Part shown: positions 26,970-35,707 of the stretch, piece by piece
How positions within the stretch are numbered: the stretch's first letter is position 1
Layout of the letters: every line of letters starts with the position of its first letter
NCBI RefSeq assembly: GCF_042661465.1
Contig: NZ_JBHSWE010000001.1
Location: forward strand, 2,046,001 to 2,110,000
Reading direction: 5' to 3'
Length of the DNA stretch: 64,000 nt
Origin: Marinobacterium_A aestuariivivens
Lineage (GTDB): Bacteria; Pseudomonadota; Gammaproteobacteria; Pseudomonadales; Balneatricaceae
The notes under the pieces: generated by a model
The model's input: the letters and a program-made list of their open reading frames with translations, nothing else
Told to the model about the DNA's origin: nothing
The model's database searches: none
Made by a program: the position numbers and the translations under genes

Positions 26970-28325
26970 TTACAGCAACTCTTGGGCCTGCTCGGCCAGC
27001 GCGGCCGCTTCACGATAGTTGTTGCGGGCGAACTCGTCCCACATCGCTTCGATTTCGGCCTGGCGGCCAGTGGTCTTGTCGGTCGCCTTCTTGCGGCTGC
27101 TGGTGAAGGCGGCAAGAAACTCTGGATCCGCGGCTTTGTCTTCCGTCACGGGAATCTGGGCGATCAGATCCTTGGCTCTGCCAACCATCTGCGCAGCCTC
27201 GACATTGGGCGACTTGGCCAACATCGCTTCGGCATCGTGAATCTGCTTGGTCGCCCGACGCAGATCGTCCATGCGATAGGTGATCATCACGTCGAAAAGG
27301 GCATTCACCAGGTTGTAGCGACTCTTGGAGGTATCCAAGTCGAAGTGCAGCGAAGCGCTGAGCTCGCCGTCATTGAAGGGGTTTGGGAAGCCGGCCGGCG
27401 CCTTTTCGTAGGTTTTTGGATTCACCGGCAGGCGCCGGATCTTCGGGTCCAGTAGTAGTTCCTGTCCCTTGTCGGAGAGCAGGAATTCGATGAAATCGAC
27501 CGCCGACTCGCGATTTGGCGCATTTTTGACAATGCCGATATTGGCCGGTACCAGCGCCGTGGTCGAAGGATATTTGAACTCCACCGGGAAGCCCGCGCCC
27601 TTGGAGGACAGGCCGAAGAAATCGATCACCACGCCAATGCCGAAATTGCCGCTGTTGACGCCGTCGGGAACCCCGAAACTGCGCTCTGTGACCGACTTGA
27701 AGTTGCCCGCCATGCGTTTGAGCGTGGCCCAGCCTTCGTTCCAGCCTTCGCCCTGCAGGATGGTTTCCACCGTCAGATGAGTGGTGCCGGAACGGGAAGG
27801 GGCCGACATTCCCACATGCTCAAAGTAGACCGGTTTTTCCAGATCGCTCCACTCGGCGGGGGCCGGCAGGTTCTTGGCTTTCAGATAGCGCTCGTTCCAC
27901 ATGATGCCATAGCCGGCAGCGGCAAAGCCCGAGTAATAGCCGTCCGGATCGTGAATCGGGAAAGCGCCGATGGTCTCGGGGATGCCCGTGGCCCGGGTCC
28001 GGTACTGCTCCAACAGCTCCTTACCCTTCAGCACCTCGAAGGCGTCCGGGGCCGACGCCCAAAACAAGTCGCTCTTGTTGTTACCGGCGGTTTCTTCGAT
28101 GTACTTGATGCTGGCGCTGGTTTTCTTGTTCAGCACTTCCAGCTCAATCCCGGGATTCTCGGCTTCGAACGCCGCCTTGAAGATTTTGGTCAGATCGGAC
28201 GGAAAGGAGGTGACGACGACCAGCTTGCCGTCCGCCGCCAGGGCAAGGGGCGACAGGCTCCCGACCGCAGCCGCCAGGGCGGAAACAGCCATCAGTTTTC
28301 TCGATTGGAAGAACAGTTTTTTCAT
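26970..28325 (-). CDS. Periplasmic binding protein of the organophosphate ABC transporter
   Basis: A 451-residue exported binding protein: signal peptide at MKKLFFQSRKLMAVSALAAA, cleavage near LAADG. The mature part starts KLVVVTSFPSDLTKIFKAAF and contains NKKTSASIKY, SAPSRSGTTHLT, and GIGVVIDFFG. All of these recur in the sensor-side protein at 32357-33729, so the two are paralogues. The serine/threonine-rich PSRSGTTH loop is a plausible phosphate-binding site. It is first in an operon headed by a sigma-54 promoter (28387-28402) with ribosome site AAGGAG. Phosphoglycerate, phosphoenolpyruvate or a sugar phosphate is the inferred ligand. Confidence 0.88.
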   Translation of the reverse strand: MKKLFFQSRKLMAVSALAAAVGSLSPLALAADGKLVVVTSFPSDLTKIFKAAFEAENPGIELEVLNKKTSASIKYIEETAGNNKSDLFWASAPDAFEVLKGKELLEQYRTRATGIPETIGAFPIHDPDGYYSGFAAAGYGIMWNERYLKAKNLPAPAEWSDLEKPVYFEHVGMSAPSRSGTTHLTVETILQGEGWNEGWATLKRMAGNFKSVTERSFGVPDGVNSGNFGIGVVIDFFGLSSKGAGFPVEFKYPSTTALVPANIGIVKNAPNRESAVDFIEFLLSDKGQELLLDPKIRRLPVNPKTYEKAPAGFPNPFNDGELSASLHFDLDTSKSRYNLVNALFDVMITYRMDDLRRATKQIHDAEAMLAKSPNVEAAQMVGRAKDLIAQIPVTEDKAADPEFLAAFTSSRKKATDKTTGRQAEIEAMWDEFARNNYREAAALAEQAQELL

Positions 28326-28386
28326 TATTGTTAGCTCCTTGGTTGTTCAAGAATCCCCGTCTAGTGCGGGAGACAGCCTGATTAAC

Positions 28387-28402
28387 AGCAAGGGCTGTAC
28401 CA
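28387..28402 (-). promoter_or_regulatory. Sigma-54 (-24/-12) promoter of the transporter operon
   Basis: On the minus strand TGGTACAGCCCTTGCT has the -24 GG at 28401-28400 and the -12 GC at 28389-28388, exactly 10 bases apart, and matches the sigma-54 consensus TGGCACG-N4-TTGCW at all key bases. It lies about 60 bases before the binding-protein ATG. The NtrC-type activator encoded just upstream, with an intact GAFTGA loop, supplies the expected activator. Confidence 0.85.
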
Positions 28403-28474
28403 AGTCACAAAAAAACCATTATCTTATTGAATATAAATAACTTTATATTTTTAGAGAAAGACAGATCGACAGAA

Positions 28475-28530
28475 GTTGGGTCAACTGTAACACGCTCCGG
28501 AAAGAACTGACGTGTCACTTTTGACCCGTC
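28475..28530. promoter_or_regulatory. Candidate enhancer site for the NtrC-type regulator
   Basis: GGGTCAA (28478-28484) and TTGACCC (28521-28527) are inverted copies, each inside a local palindrome (GTTG-GGT-CAAC and TGAC-CC-GTCA). They lie roughly 75-130 bases upstream of the -24 element, the normal place for an activator-binding enhancer. Confidence 0.45.
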
Positions 28531-28560
28531 AGCCGGATCCCCACGAATACCTTGAGAGAG

Positions 28561-29937
28561 CTAGTCCCCGTCGACCGCAAAGCGGGCCTTTTCGATGCCA
28601 TGGCGCTGCATTCTCAGATACATTTTCTTGCGCGGAATGCCCAGTTGCTCGGCCGCGTCAGTGATCCGCCCTTCGCTACGCGTCAGTGCTTCGCACAGCA
28701 AGCGTTTCTCGTAAGCCGCCAACTGCTCTGGCAGACTGGCCAAGGTGCCGCCCTCGTTCGACGTAGCGAGGCCGGACCCGCGGGATGCCAGACGGGTGGA
28801 GATGCCAAGCACGAAACGTTCAGCCTCGTGCTGCAACTCACGCACATTGCCCGGCCAGTTGCTGGCCATCAGCGCACTGACCTGATCCCCGTTGAGGGAC
28901 GGTACCGGGCGGTTGAAGCGCTGGGCGGCGGGCTCGAGAAAACAGCGGAACAGCAAAGGCACATCGTCCAGCCGCTCCCGCAGCGGCGGAATGGCGATGG
29001 TGGCGACGTTCAGGCGGTAATAGAGGTCTTCGCGGAACTCCCCGGCGGCTGAGGCCTCCAGCAGATCGCGCTTGGTGGCGGCCACCACCCGCACGTCCAC
29101 CGGGATGCTCTCGTTGCCGCCCAAGCGCTCGAGACAGCGTTCCTGCAGGACCCGCAGCATCTTGATCTGCAGATGCATCGGCATGCTTTCGAGCTCGTCG
29201 AGAAACAGGGTTCCGCCATGGGCGTACTCGACCTTGCCGATACGGCGTTTATGCGCACCGGTAAAGGCACCGGCCTCGTGGCCGAAGAGTTCGCTTTCGA
29301 TCACCGATTCCGGCAGGGCACCACAGTTAAGGGCAACAAACTTGCCGTCGCGACGATGACTAAAGTCGTGCAGGGTACGTGCGATCAGCTCCTTGCCGGT
29401 CCCCGTCTCGCCGAAGAGCAGCACATCTACATCGGCATCGGCGATATTGGTGATCAGCGCCCGCAACTGAACCATGGCGGGACTGTCTCCGAGGATCCGC
29501 GATTCCATCCGGCTGCGGCCACTGAGCTGCTGCTTCAGACTGCGGTTCTCCAGGATCAGGGCGCGGGTCTGCAAGGCACGCTTGACCTCTTCCAACAGAT
29601 GATCCGGGGCCACGGGCTTTTCGATAAAGTCATAGGCGCCGGACTTCACCGCCTCCACGGCCATGCCGATATCGCCATGCCCCGTGACCAGTATCACCGG
29701 CAGTTCGGGGTCCCGCCGGCGCACCTGCTGCAAAAGCTCCAAGCCATCCATCCCCGGCATTTTAATATCACTGAGGACGATGCCCGGATAGTCCTCGCCG
29801 AGCCATTCCAAGGCATCCTCCGCCCGTTCGAAGGACTCCACCGCCATGCCCGCCAGCTCCAGCGTCAGCCGCGCAGCCTCCCGGACTTCCGGTTCGTCCT
29901 CGATCAACAGGACCTGTCTGTCGCTCTCTGTCGTCAT
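28561..29937 (-). CDS. pgtA: NtrC-type sigma-54 response regulator (PgtA-like)
   Basis: A 458-residue activator in three parts. The receiver domain has phospho-acceptor D57 in IVLSDIKMPGMDG. The AAA+ domain has Walker A GETGTGKEL, the sigma-54-contacting GAFTGA loop, Walker B GTLFLDELE, and RRLNV/YYRLNVATI near the end. The C-terminal Fis-type helix-turn-helix reads GRITDAAEQLGIPRKKMYLRM. It resembles DctD and Salmonella PgtA, the phosphoglycerate transport regulator. The start overlaps the kinase stop by 4 bases (ATGA). It probably activates the promoter at 28387-28402. Confidence 0.9.
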   Translation of the reverse strand: MTTESDRQVLLIEDEPEVREAARLTLELAGMAVESFERAEDALEWLGEDYPGIVLSDIKMPGMDGLELLQQVRRRDPELPVILVTGHGDIGMAVEAVKSGAYDFIEKPVAPDHLLEEVKRALQTRALILENRSLKQQLSGRSRMESRILGDSPAMVQLRALITNIADADVDVLLFGETGTGKELIARTLHDFSHRRDGKFVALNCGALPESVIESELFGHEAGAFTGAHKRRIGKVEYAHGGTLFLDELESMPMHLQIKMLRVLQERCLERLGGNESIPVDVRVVAATKRDLLEASAAGEFREDLYYRLNVATIAIPPLRERLDDVPLLFRCFLEPAAQRFNRPVPSLNGDQVSALMASNWPGNVRELQHEAERFVLGISTRLASRGSGLATSNEGGTLASLPEQLAAYEKRLLCEALTRSEGRITDAAEQLGIPRKKMYLRMQRHGIEKARFAVDGD

Positions 29938-32360
29938 ATTGTTGTGTGCTTCAGGGTCAAATGAATCCGGGTACCTTGCCCCGGCTGGCTTTCCACCTTC
30001 AACTCGCCGCCGAACTCACGGATGATTTTCTGCGATATCGACATGCCCAGCCCCTGGCCCGTCGCCTTGGTGGTGAAGAAGGGGTCAAACATCTGGGCCA
30101 TCACCTCGTCCGACATGCCGGTCCCGCTGTCGCAGACTCTCAGGATCAGCCGTTCGCCATCTTCGTGGCTGTCAATGACCAGCTGCGGTTGCTGCGTTCC
30201 TTCCATGGCGTCGAGCGCATTCCCCAGCAGATTGACGATCACCTGCTCCAGCCGAATCTGATCGCCCAAGACCTCGGGCAAGCTGCGGCTTTCATCCCAC
30301 ACCAGCCGGCAATCCATACGCCTAATACGCTGGCCGAACAGCGACAGCGCACTGTTGATCACTTCGGTCAGGTTTACCGGCTCCAGTACGTCTGCGGCAC
30401 GGCGCGAAAACACCTTGAGATGATTGATGATCTTGGCCATCTTGTCAGCCAGCTTCTCGGTCTTCTCGAGGCAGGTCCGGGCCTCGTCGCCGCGATCCAG
30501 CTCCAGCAACTGCAGGGCATTGTGCGCACTGTAGCGGATGGCGCTGAGGGGCTGGTTGAGTTCATGCACAATGCTCGCCGAGAGCTGGCCCAGGCTGGCC
30601 AGTTTCGTCGCCTGAATCAACTCCTGATGAGCACTGCGCAGCTCCGCTTCGGTTCGCTGCCGCTCATGAACTTCGCTGACCAGTCGCTGGTTGGCACTTT
30701 GCAGATCAGCGGTGCGTTCGGCGATACGCTGTTCCAGAATCGCCTGGGCTTCGTGCCGCTCGGTGGCGTCCACCAGCGTCAGCAGGAATTTCCGGCTCTG
30801 GCGCCGGTGATAGACCCCGAGACTGAGATCCAGCGGAAACTGGCTGCCGTCCTGGCGTCGGCCGACCATTTCCAATACCTGGGGCACCGCAGTGTCTGCC
30901 AGCCCCTCAAGATCCAGCACCTCACGGCAGTGCTGTTCTAGAAATACCTCGTCGAACCGCCGGCCGATCACCTGTGCGTCTTCGATGCCAAAGAGCTGGC
31001 CGGCATTGGGATTGAAAAACTCGATAATGCCCCGGTCGTCAGTGCTGACCAGCCCGACCAAGGCATTGTCGATGATGGACTGGGCATTGGCATTCTCTAC
31101 CTGGATGGCGGTATTTCTGAACACCACCAGCGCCTTGGCCATCTCGGTAATCTCGTCACTGCCCCGATCGTCGATCTCGACCTCGAGGTTGCCGGTGGCG
31201 ATAGCCGCCATATGGTTGCGCAGCCGGTTCAGGCGTCCCAGCAGATTGCGCCCAACATAGAACCAACCCACCACGAAGGCCACCAGCAGTCCCAGCATCA
31301 ACATCACGACCAGCAGGGCCCGGCCGCGCTCGACCGACCGCTTGGCCTGGGCGGAAGCCTGCAAAGCGGCGGTCTCCGAGCGGCTGACCTGCTCGGAGAT
31401 GAAGCGCTTGAGTTCGCGGATCAGGTCTTTGCTCTCGTTAAGCAGATCCATGTTGCGCTGCTGCAGACCGAGTTCTTTCAGTCGCAGCCCTGGCAGGCTG
31501 TCGTCGCCGCCCGAAAATTTCAGAATGGCATCTACCGCCTGGCGCAGCGAAATGGTGCTTTCTTCAGTCTGCAGCAGCAGCAGGCTTTCCCGCAATCGGT
31601 CTTCGATCTCCCCCAGGTACTGGAGGGTGTGACTGATATCCATGGCGGTCTGCTGGCTGGCACCGCGCAATGTGAGTCCCACGGCCAGATTGGCATCGGC
31701 ATTCACCTGCATCAGCACATCGCGAATCCGTATGGCATGGAGAATCGACTGTTTGACCTGGGCGGCATTGCGCAGGTTTTCGCTGCTGACCAGCCGCTCC
31801 ATCGCGACCTGGGTATTGAAGCGGCTGTCCTCGAGAATCGGCTCGATCTCGTCCAGAAAGCCGGCGTGGGTCCAGCGCAGGGATTCCGAACGCTCGCGAT
31901 TCAGTCTACGCAGGTCGAAGCCCTGGCTGACATTCTCGTTCAGAGACTGCAGATTGCGACGTATGCTTGCCAGCAATTCGACCACCGGCCGCGGCAGACC
32001 CGCAGACGCTGCCGCCCCTGCCGGCTCAGGCGGCAACAGCGTTTCCAGCTGTTGCATCTGCGTCTCCAACTCGACCCAGATGCTCTCCTGTTCCCAACTG
32101 GAGCTGGCCGTCAGCAAGCGCGGCGCCGTGGCGATAATCAGCCCGCCGGTTTCGGCAAAATGTGCCGCCTTTGAAATCACTGGCAGCTGGTGTTCACTGA
32201 TGTCCTGCATCCGCTCACTGACATGACTGAAGGCCAGCCAGGCGGAAACCGCGACCAGCAGTGTGGCCAAGGTCACGACCAGAAAGGCCCCGAAGACCTT
32301 CAGGCCGATCCGGCTATAGCCCCAGCGCCTTGAAGCGCTGTGTAGCGGCGAATCCATCAA
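29934..32360 (-). CDS. pgtB: Membrane sensor histidine kinase (PgtB-like)
   Basis: An 808-residue kinase. Transmembrane helix 1 is at FGAFLVVTLATLLVAVSAWLAF, then a long helical periplasmic domain, helix 2 at LLVVMLMLGLLVAFVVGWFYV, HAMP, a PAS domain (IIDNALVGLVSTDDRGIIEFF), a coiled coil and the HisKA domain with histidine in SIVHELNQPLSAIRY. The ATPase part has VNLLGNALDAM, DSGTGMS, and QGLGMSISQKI. It overlaps genes on both sides by 4 bases, so kinase, regulator and binding protein are one translational unit. In Salmonella the PgtB/PgtC pair senses phosphoglycerates; the large periplasmic part here presumably contacts the binding protein. Confidence 0.88.
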   Translation of the reverse strand: MMDSPLHSASRRWGYSRIGLKVFGAFLVVTLATLLVAVSAWLAFSHVSERMQDISEHQLPVISKAAHFAETGGLIIATAPRLLTASSSWEQESIWVELETQMQQLETLLPPEPAGAAASAGLPRPVVELLASIRRNLQSLNENVSQGFDLRRLNRERSESLRWTHAGFLDEIEPILEDSRFNTQVAMERLVSSENLRNAAQVKQSILHAIRIRDVLMQVNADANLAVGLTLRGASQQTAMDISHTLQYLGEIEDRLRESLLLLQTEESTISLRQAVDAILKFSGGDDSLPGLRLKELGLQQRNMDLLNESKDLIRELKRFISEQVSRSETAALQASAQAKRSVERGRALLVVMLMLGLLVAFVVGWFYVGRNLLGRLNRLRNHMAAIATGNLEVEIDDRGSDEITEMAKALVVFRNTAIQVENANAQSIIDNALVGLVSTDDRGIIEFFNPNAGQLFGIEDAQVIGRRFDEVFLEQHCREVLDLEGLADTAVPQVLEMVGRRQDGSQFPLDLSLGVYHRRQSRKFLLTLVDATERHEAQAILEQRIAERTADLQSANQRLVSEVHERQRTEAELRSAHQELIQATKLASLGQLSASIVHELNQPLSAIRYSAHNALQLLELDRGDEARTCLEKTEKLADKMAKIINHLKVFSRRAADVLEPVNLTEVINSALSLFGQRIRRMDCRLVWDESRSLPEVLGDQIRLEQVIVNLLGNALDAMEGTQQPQLVIDSHEDGERLILRVCDSGTGMSDEVMAQMFDPFFTTKATGQGLGMSISQKIIREFGGELKVESQPGQGTRIHLTLKHTTI

Positions 32361-33729
32361 TCCGCCCCCTCTTCAGTTGCATCCTGCACCGCCCGGCGGT
32401 CGGCAATCCCGCGTAACAGTCGCAGCGCCTGCTCGAGCCGATCCGCAGATTCCCGGCGCCAACGGTCCTGCTGCCGTTGCTGCTCGGACGTCAGCGGGAT
32501 ACCCGGCTGGTAACGCGCGAACTGACCAAGCAAGCGCTCATCGCCGAGTTGTTCAGCGGAAAACGGCACTGTCGTCGCCAGTTCCCGGGCCCGCGCCAGA
32601 TCGGCCTGCCATTTAGGGTTACTGTCGTCGGCAAGCCTCATCGCTGTCTCGTGGTAGCGATGCCAGAAATGCTGCAACTCCTGCAACCGGAAGGTGATCA
32701 GCTGGTCGAACAGTGCGTTCACCAGCTCGTAGCGCAGCCGCGACTGCTGGGCATCGTAGTCGTATCTCTCCGTAATCAGAGGCTGGTGCCGGCTCAGAGG
32801 ATGATCGGGCACGCCGGCCAGTATCCGGCCATCGATGGGATAACGACTCAGCTCCGGCTGTAGCAGCACTTGCTGTCCCTGCGCCGACAACAAATAGCGC
32901 AGGAACAGACGGCCATTGTCCGGTACCGAGGCGCCACGGATCAGCGCGGCACAGACCGGCAGCACGCTGGTCGGGGCTGGATAGCCAAGACGTATCTGCG
33001 GATTGCGGGGCTGTAACGACAGGGCAAAAAAGTCGATCACCAGACCGACACCGAAGCGCTCCTTCAATACCCCTGGCGGACACCGAAACTACGCGCCGTG
33101 ACCGTCGCCAAATTGCCGGCAAGCTCCAGCCAGTAAGCCCAGCCGGCATCCCAGCCCCGCTGCTGCAGAAGCGTCTCGACCAGAACATGTGTAGTCCCCG
33201 AGCGGGTCGGTGACGACATGCCGATATGACCGTGAAAACCGGGGTCCAGCAGGTCATTCCAGGCGACAGGTGCCTGCAGCCGGTAGCGCTGCAGATAATC
33301 GTCGTTCCACATCAGTCCGTATCCGGAATGGGCGAAACTGACATAGGGCAGCGACGGCGGTGTGGTAGCGGTAGCGGCCTGATAGGGCAACAGCAGGCCG
33401 CGCTCCGTCAGCCATTCGAAAGCATCGACGGCGCTGGCCATGAACAGATCCGGTACCGGTTTCATGCCCTTCTCGAGATGGCTGAGGGCTGCCGATGTTT
33501 TCTTGTTGATGAAGCGCACCTCGATATCCGGGTACTGCCGCTCGAAGGCGCTCTTGAACTGCTGGCTGACGGGTTCGGAAAAAGAGGTCAGGATAATGAG
33601 TTGCTGCTGGGCCGCCGACACAACGGGGGAAAGCAGCAGCATAGACAATAGCCACGCCCGCAGCCGCGGATACGTTACCTGTAAGATCACGGATGGCTCC
33701 CGATGATTATTATTATGAGCGTCCTGCAT
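32357..33729 (-). CDS. pgtC: Periplasmic sensory binding protein (PgtC-like), one frameshift
   Basis: An exported protein of about 445-457 residues that shares with the transporter's own binding protein the blocks TSF, NKKTSAALS, SSPTRSGTTHVLVETLL, ARSFGV, GVGLVIDFF and YELVNALFDQLITFR. Salmonella PgtC plays a signalling, not a transport, role with PgtB, and the gene order here (C-B-A with 4-base overlaps) is the same idea. One base is missing in the C run at 33070-33073, turning VRQGVLKERF into VRQGY-stop. The start may be ATG 33729 or, giving a cleaner signal peptide, GTG 33690. Confidence 0.85.
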
Positions 33730-34069
33730 ATCCGGCGAAAATGAACGCCTTGGGTTCCTGCACGCCAGTGCCCCGGATTATTAGCCCAGCTGCCTGCACC
33801 TGGTCAACCGAATGCGTTTTTTCGTTATTAGCCCGGCGGGTTGATACATGAAATATACCAGCTTCATCATTGGCCGCTGGCCAATGCGAACGCTACAGAA
33901 ACCAGCTTGTCCGCGCACCTGCGCTCGTTTTAGTGGCGTGACCGCTCGTACGCTTCCATGCGTACGCGGTATACCGTACATCTTGTACAAAGCGGACAAT
34001 TAAGTAGGGGCACCTATTTGTCCGCGAGGTTAATATTGGCGTTTATCAGCCGGTACCGATGGCCGCGTC
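33730..34069. other. Intergenic region between pgtC and the lysR relic
   Basis: No credible gene is seen here; the short minus-strand frame at 33781-33999 has no similarity and poor codon choice. A hairpin, CGTACGC (33947-33953) with GCGTACG (33960-33966) over a 6-base loop, is the only clear structure. The promoter of the pgtC-pgtB-pgtA operon should lie in this stretch, but I cannot place it. Confidence 0.4.
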
Positions 34070-34640
34070 TCATCCAAACTGTCTGCGGATGACCTCGATA
34101 AACTCCCGTACATCGATTGTCTGCAACGACGAGCTGCGCGTCAGGATACCGATCTCGCGATAGATATCGGGCGCCGAGACTTCGCGAAATACCAGGTCCG
34201 GTATGCACAGCGCTTCAACCGCGCAACGGAGCACGACTGCCAGGCCGTCGCCCTTGCGCACCAGCATCAGGGCGCCAAGGATCGACTGGATCTGGTGAAA
34301 CCAGTTCAGGCGAATGTGTTCGTCATCCATGGCGCACTGGATCTTCAGCCAGTTACCGCTTTGCTGGATGTTATAGGCCACCGGGTAATGTTTCAGCTCG
34401 CTCCACTTCAGATCGGGCTGCTCCACAAACGGGTGCGCCCGGTTGCCCCCAGGAATTCCTGTATCAGCCGCTCGAATTCCACTTCCGGATTGGCGGCCGG
34501 CAACATGCCGATGCCGACATCGAGGGAACCGCGCGTGATTTCCTGGAACCCACGCTACCGGTCGCGCTGAAGCGGCAGCATGTCATCGCTGTCGACAGGA
34601 TTGAGCCCACACCAACCCCGATCAGGTGGCAGGGTTGCCT
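34070..34640 (-). pseudogene. LysR-family regulator relic
   Basis: The C-terminal effector-binding part of a LysR regulator is readable: QEITRGSLDVGIGMLPAANPEVEFERL, then, after a missing base in the C run at 34446-34450, NRAHPFVEQPDLKW and the segment to IRRQFG at 34070. Further upstream there is an in-frame stop near 34540 and only traces (IGVGSILSTA) of the linker region. No N-terminal helix-turn-helix is found before ahpC. It is probably a genuine relic, because the damage goes beyond the single-base losses seen in other genes. Whether it was an OxyR or another LysR protein is unclear. Confidence 0.6.
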
Positions 34641-34813
34641 CGAGCAGGGTATCCAGCCCTGCCGGTTGAGCTGACCAGGGGTAACGTCTGTATCCGGTAC
34701 CGTCTAGAGGCAACCCGTTCGACAGCCGAGACCTGGCCTGTGCCGCCGGTGGTGCCAGGCGATTCGGCGCCGCGCCCTGGGCCTGGACGACATCTGAGTG
34801 CGGTTCCATGCAT

Positions 34814-34856
34814 ATAGCTATTAACTATCAATACATTTTATATAATTGATTTCTAT
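34814..34856. promoter_or_regulatory. Candidate OxyR sites before ahpC
   Basis: ATAG-N7-CTAT (34814-34828) matches the OxyR half-operator exactly. A second, ATAA-N7-CTAT (34842-34856), follows. The pair lies 70-110 bases before the ahpC start in an AT-rich promoter region. OxyR activates ahpCF in response to peroxide in many proteobacteria. The spacing between the two halves is longer than the textbook 7 bases. Confidence 0.5.
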
Positions 34857-34924
34857 GCAGATACTGTCGTCGATAACATAGCTCCTGTTTCCAAGACATA
34901 CCGTCAACCAAGGAGCTAACACAG

Positions 34925-35494
34925 ATGAGCCATTCTCTGATCAACACCGAAATCAAGCCCTTCCAGGCCACCGCTTTCCAGAACGGCGAATTCGTCGAAG
35001 TCACCGAAGCCAGCCTGAAAGGCCAGTGGTCCGTGGTCTTCTTCTACCCGGCCGACTTCACCTTCGTCTGTCCGACGGAGCTGGGCGACCTGGCCGATCA
35101 CTATGAAGAGCTGAAGGCCCGTGGCGTCGAGGTGTATGCGGTATCGACCGACACCCACTTCACCCACAAGGCGTGGCACGACACCTCCGAAACCATCGGC
35201 AAGATCCAGTTCCCGATGATCGGCGATCCGACCGGCACCATCACCCGCAACTTCGGCGTGATGATCGAGGAAGCGGGCCTGGCCGAGCGTGGCACCTTCG
35301 TCATCGACCCGGAAGGCAAGATCCAGATCATCGAAATCAACGCCGGCGGCATCGGCCGCGACGCCAGCGAGCTGGTGCGCAAGATCAAGGCCGCCCAGTA
35401 CGTTGCCGCTCATCCGGGTGAAGTCTGCCCGGCGAAGTGGAAAGAGGGTGAAGAGACCCTGGCGCCGTCACTGGACCTGGTCGGCAAGATCTAA
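34925..35494 (+). CDS. ahpC: Alkyl hydroperoxide reductase peroxidase subunit
   Basis: A 189-residue typical 2-Cys peroxiredoxin that reduces H2O2, organic peroxides and peroxynitrite. The peroxidatic cysteine is C49 in FYPADFTFVCPTE and the resolving cysteine is in HPGEVCPAKW. The C-terminal part is full length. Ribosome site AAGGAG precedes ATG 34925. The reductase ahpF follows after a repeat-filled gap of about 210 bases. Confidence 0.97.
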   Translation: MSHSLINTEIKPFQATAFQNGEFVEVTEASLKGQWSVVFFYPADFTFVCPTELGDLADHYEELKARGVEVYAVSTDTHFTHKAWHDTSETIGKIQFPMIGDPTGTITRNFGVMIEEAGLAERGTFVIDPEGKIQIIEINAGGIGRDASELVRKIKAAQYVAAHPGEVCPAKWKEGEETLAPSLDLVGKI

Positions 35495-35512
35495 GCAGCA
35501 AGCTGCACACCC

Positions 35513-35679
35513 GTAGGATGGGTGAAACGACGCTTTCGCAGAAAATATCCGGCCCCTGTATGGACCGGGCGTCGTGTAACCCATCTTGCGGTGCCGGTTT
35601 AGACAGAGTGATGGGTTACGCCGCAATACCTTCTGTGCACATCGATAGAGCAGTGCCATTGCGGCTACACCCATCCTAC
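35513..35679. repeat. Intergenic repeat with GTAGGATGGGT ends between ahpC and ahpF
   Basis: The segment begins GTAGGATGGGTGAAACG and ends CACCCATCCTAC, i.e. inverted ends. Inside, GTAACCCATC and GATGGGTTACG form a second inverted pair, so the RNA could fold into a long hairpin structure. Elements with GTAGGATGGGT ends are common in gammaproteobacterial intergenic regions. It may reduce read-through from ahpC to ahpF. Confidence 0.6.
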
Positions 35680-35707
35680 ATGCTTTCTTTTAGGGACGGA
35701 CACTCCG

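Noticed and set aside
24050..28325. Iron(III) ABC transporter
   Set aside because: The subfamily alone would allow it, but the sigma-54 PgtCBA-like sensor with a paralogous binding protein and the downstream pyk-eno genes fit an organophosphate better. Iron is kept only as a weak alternative.
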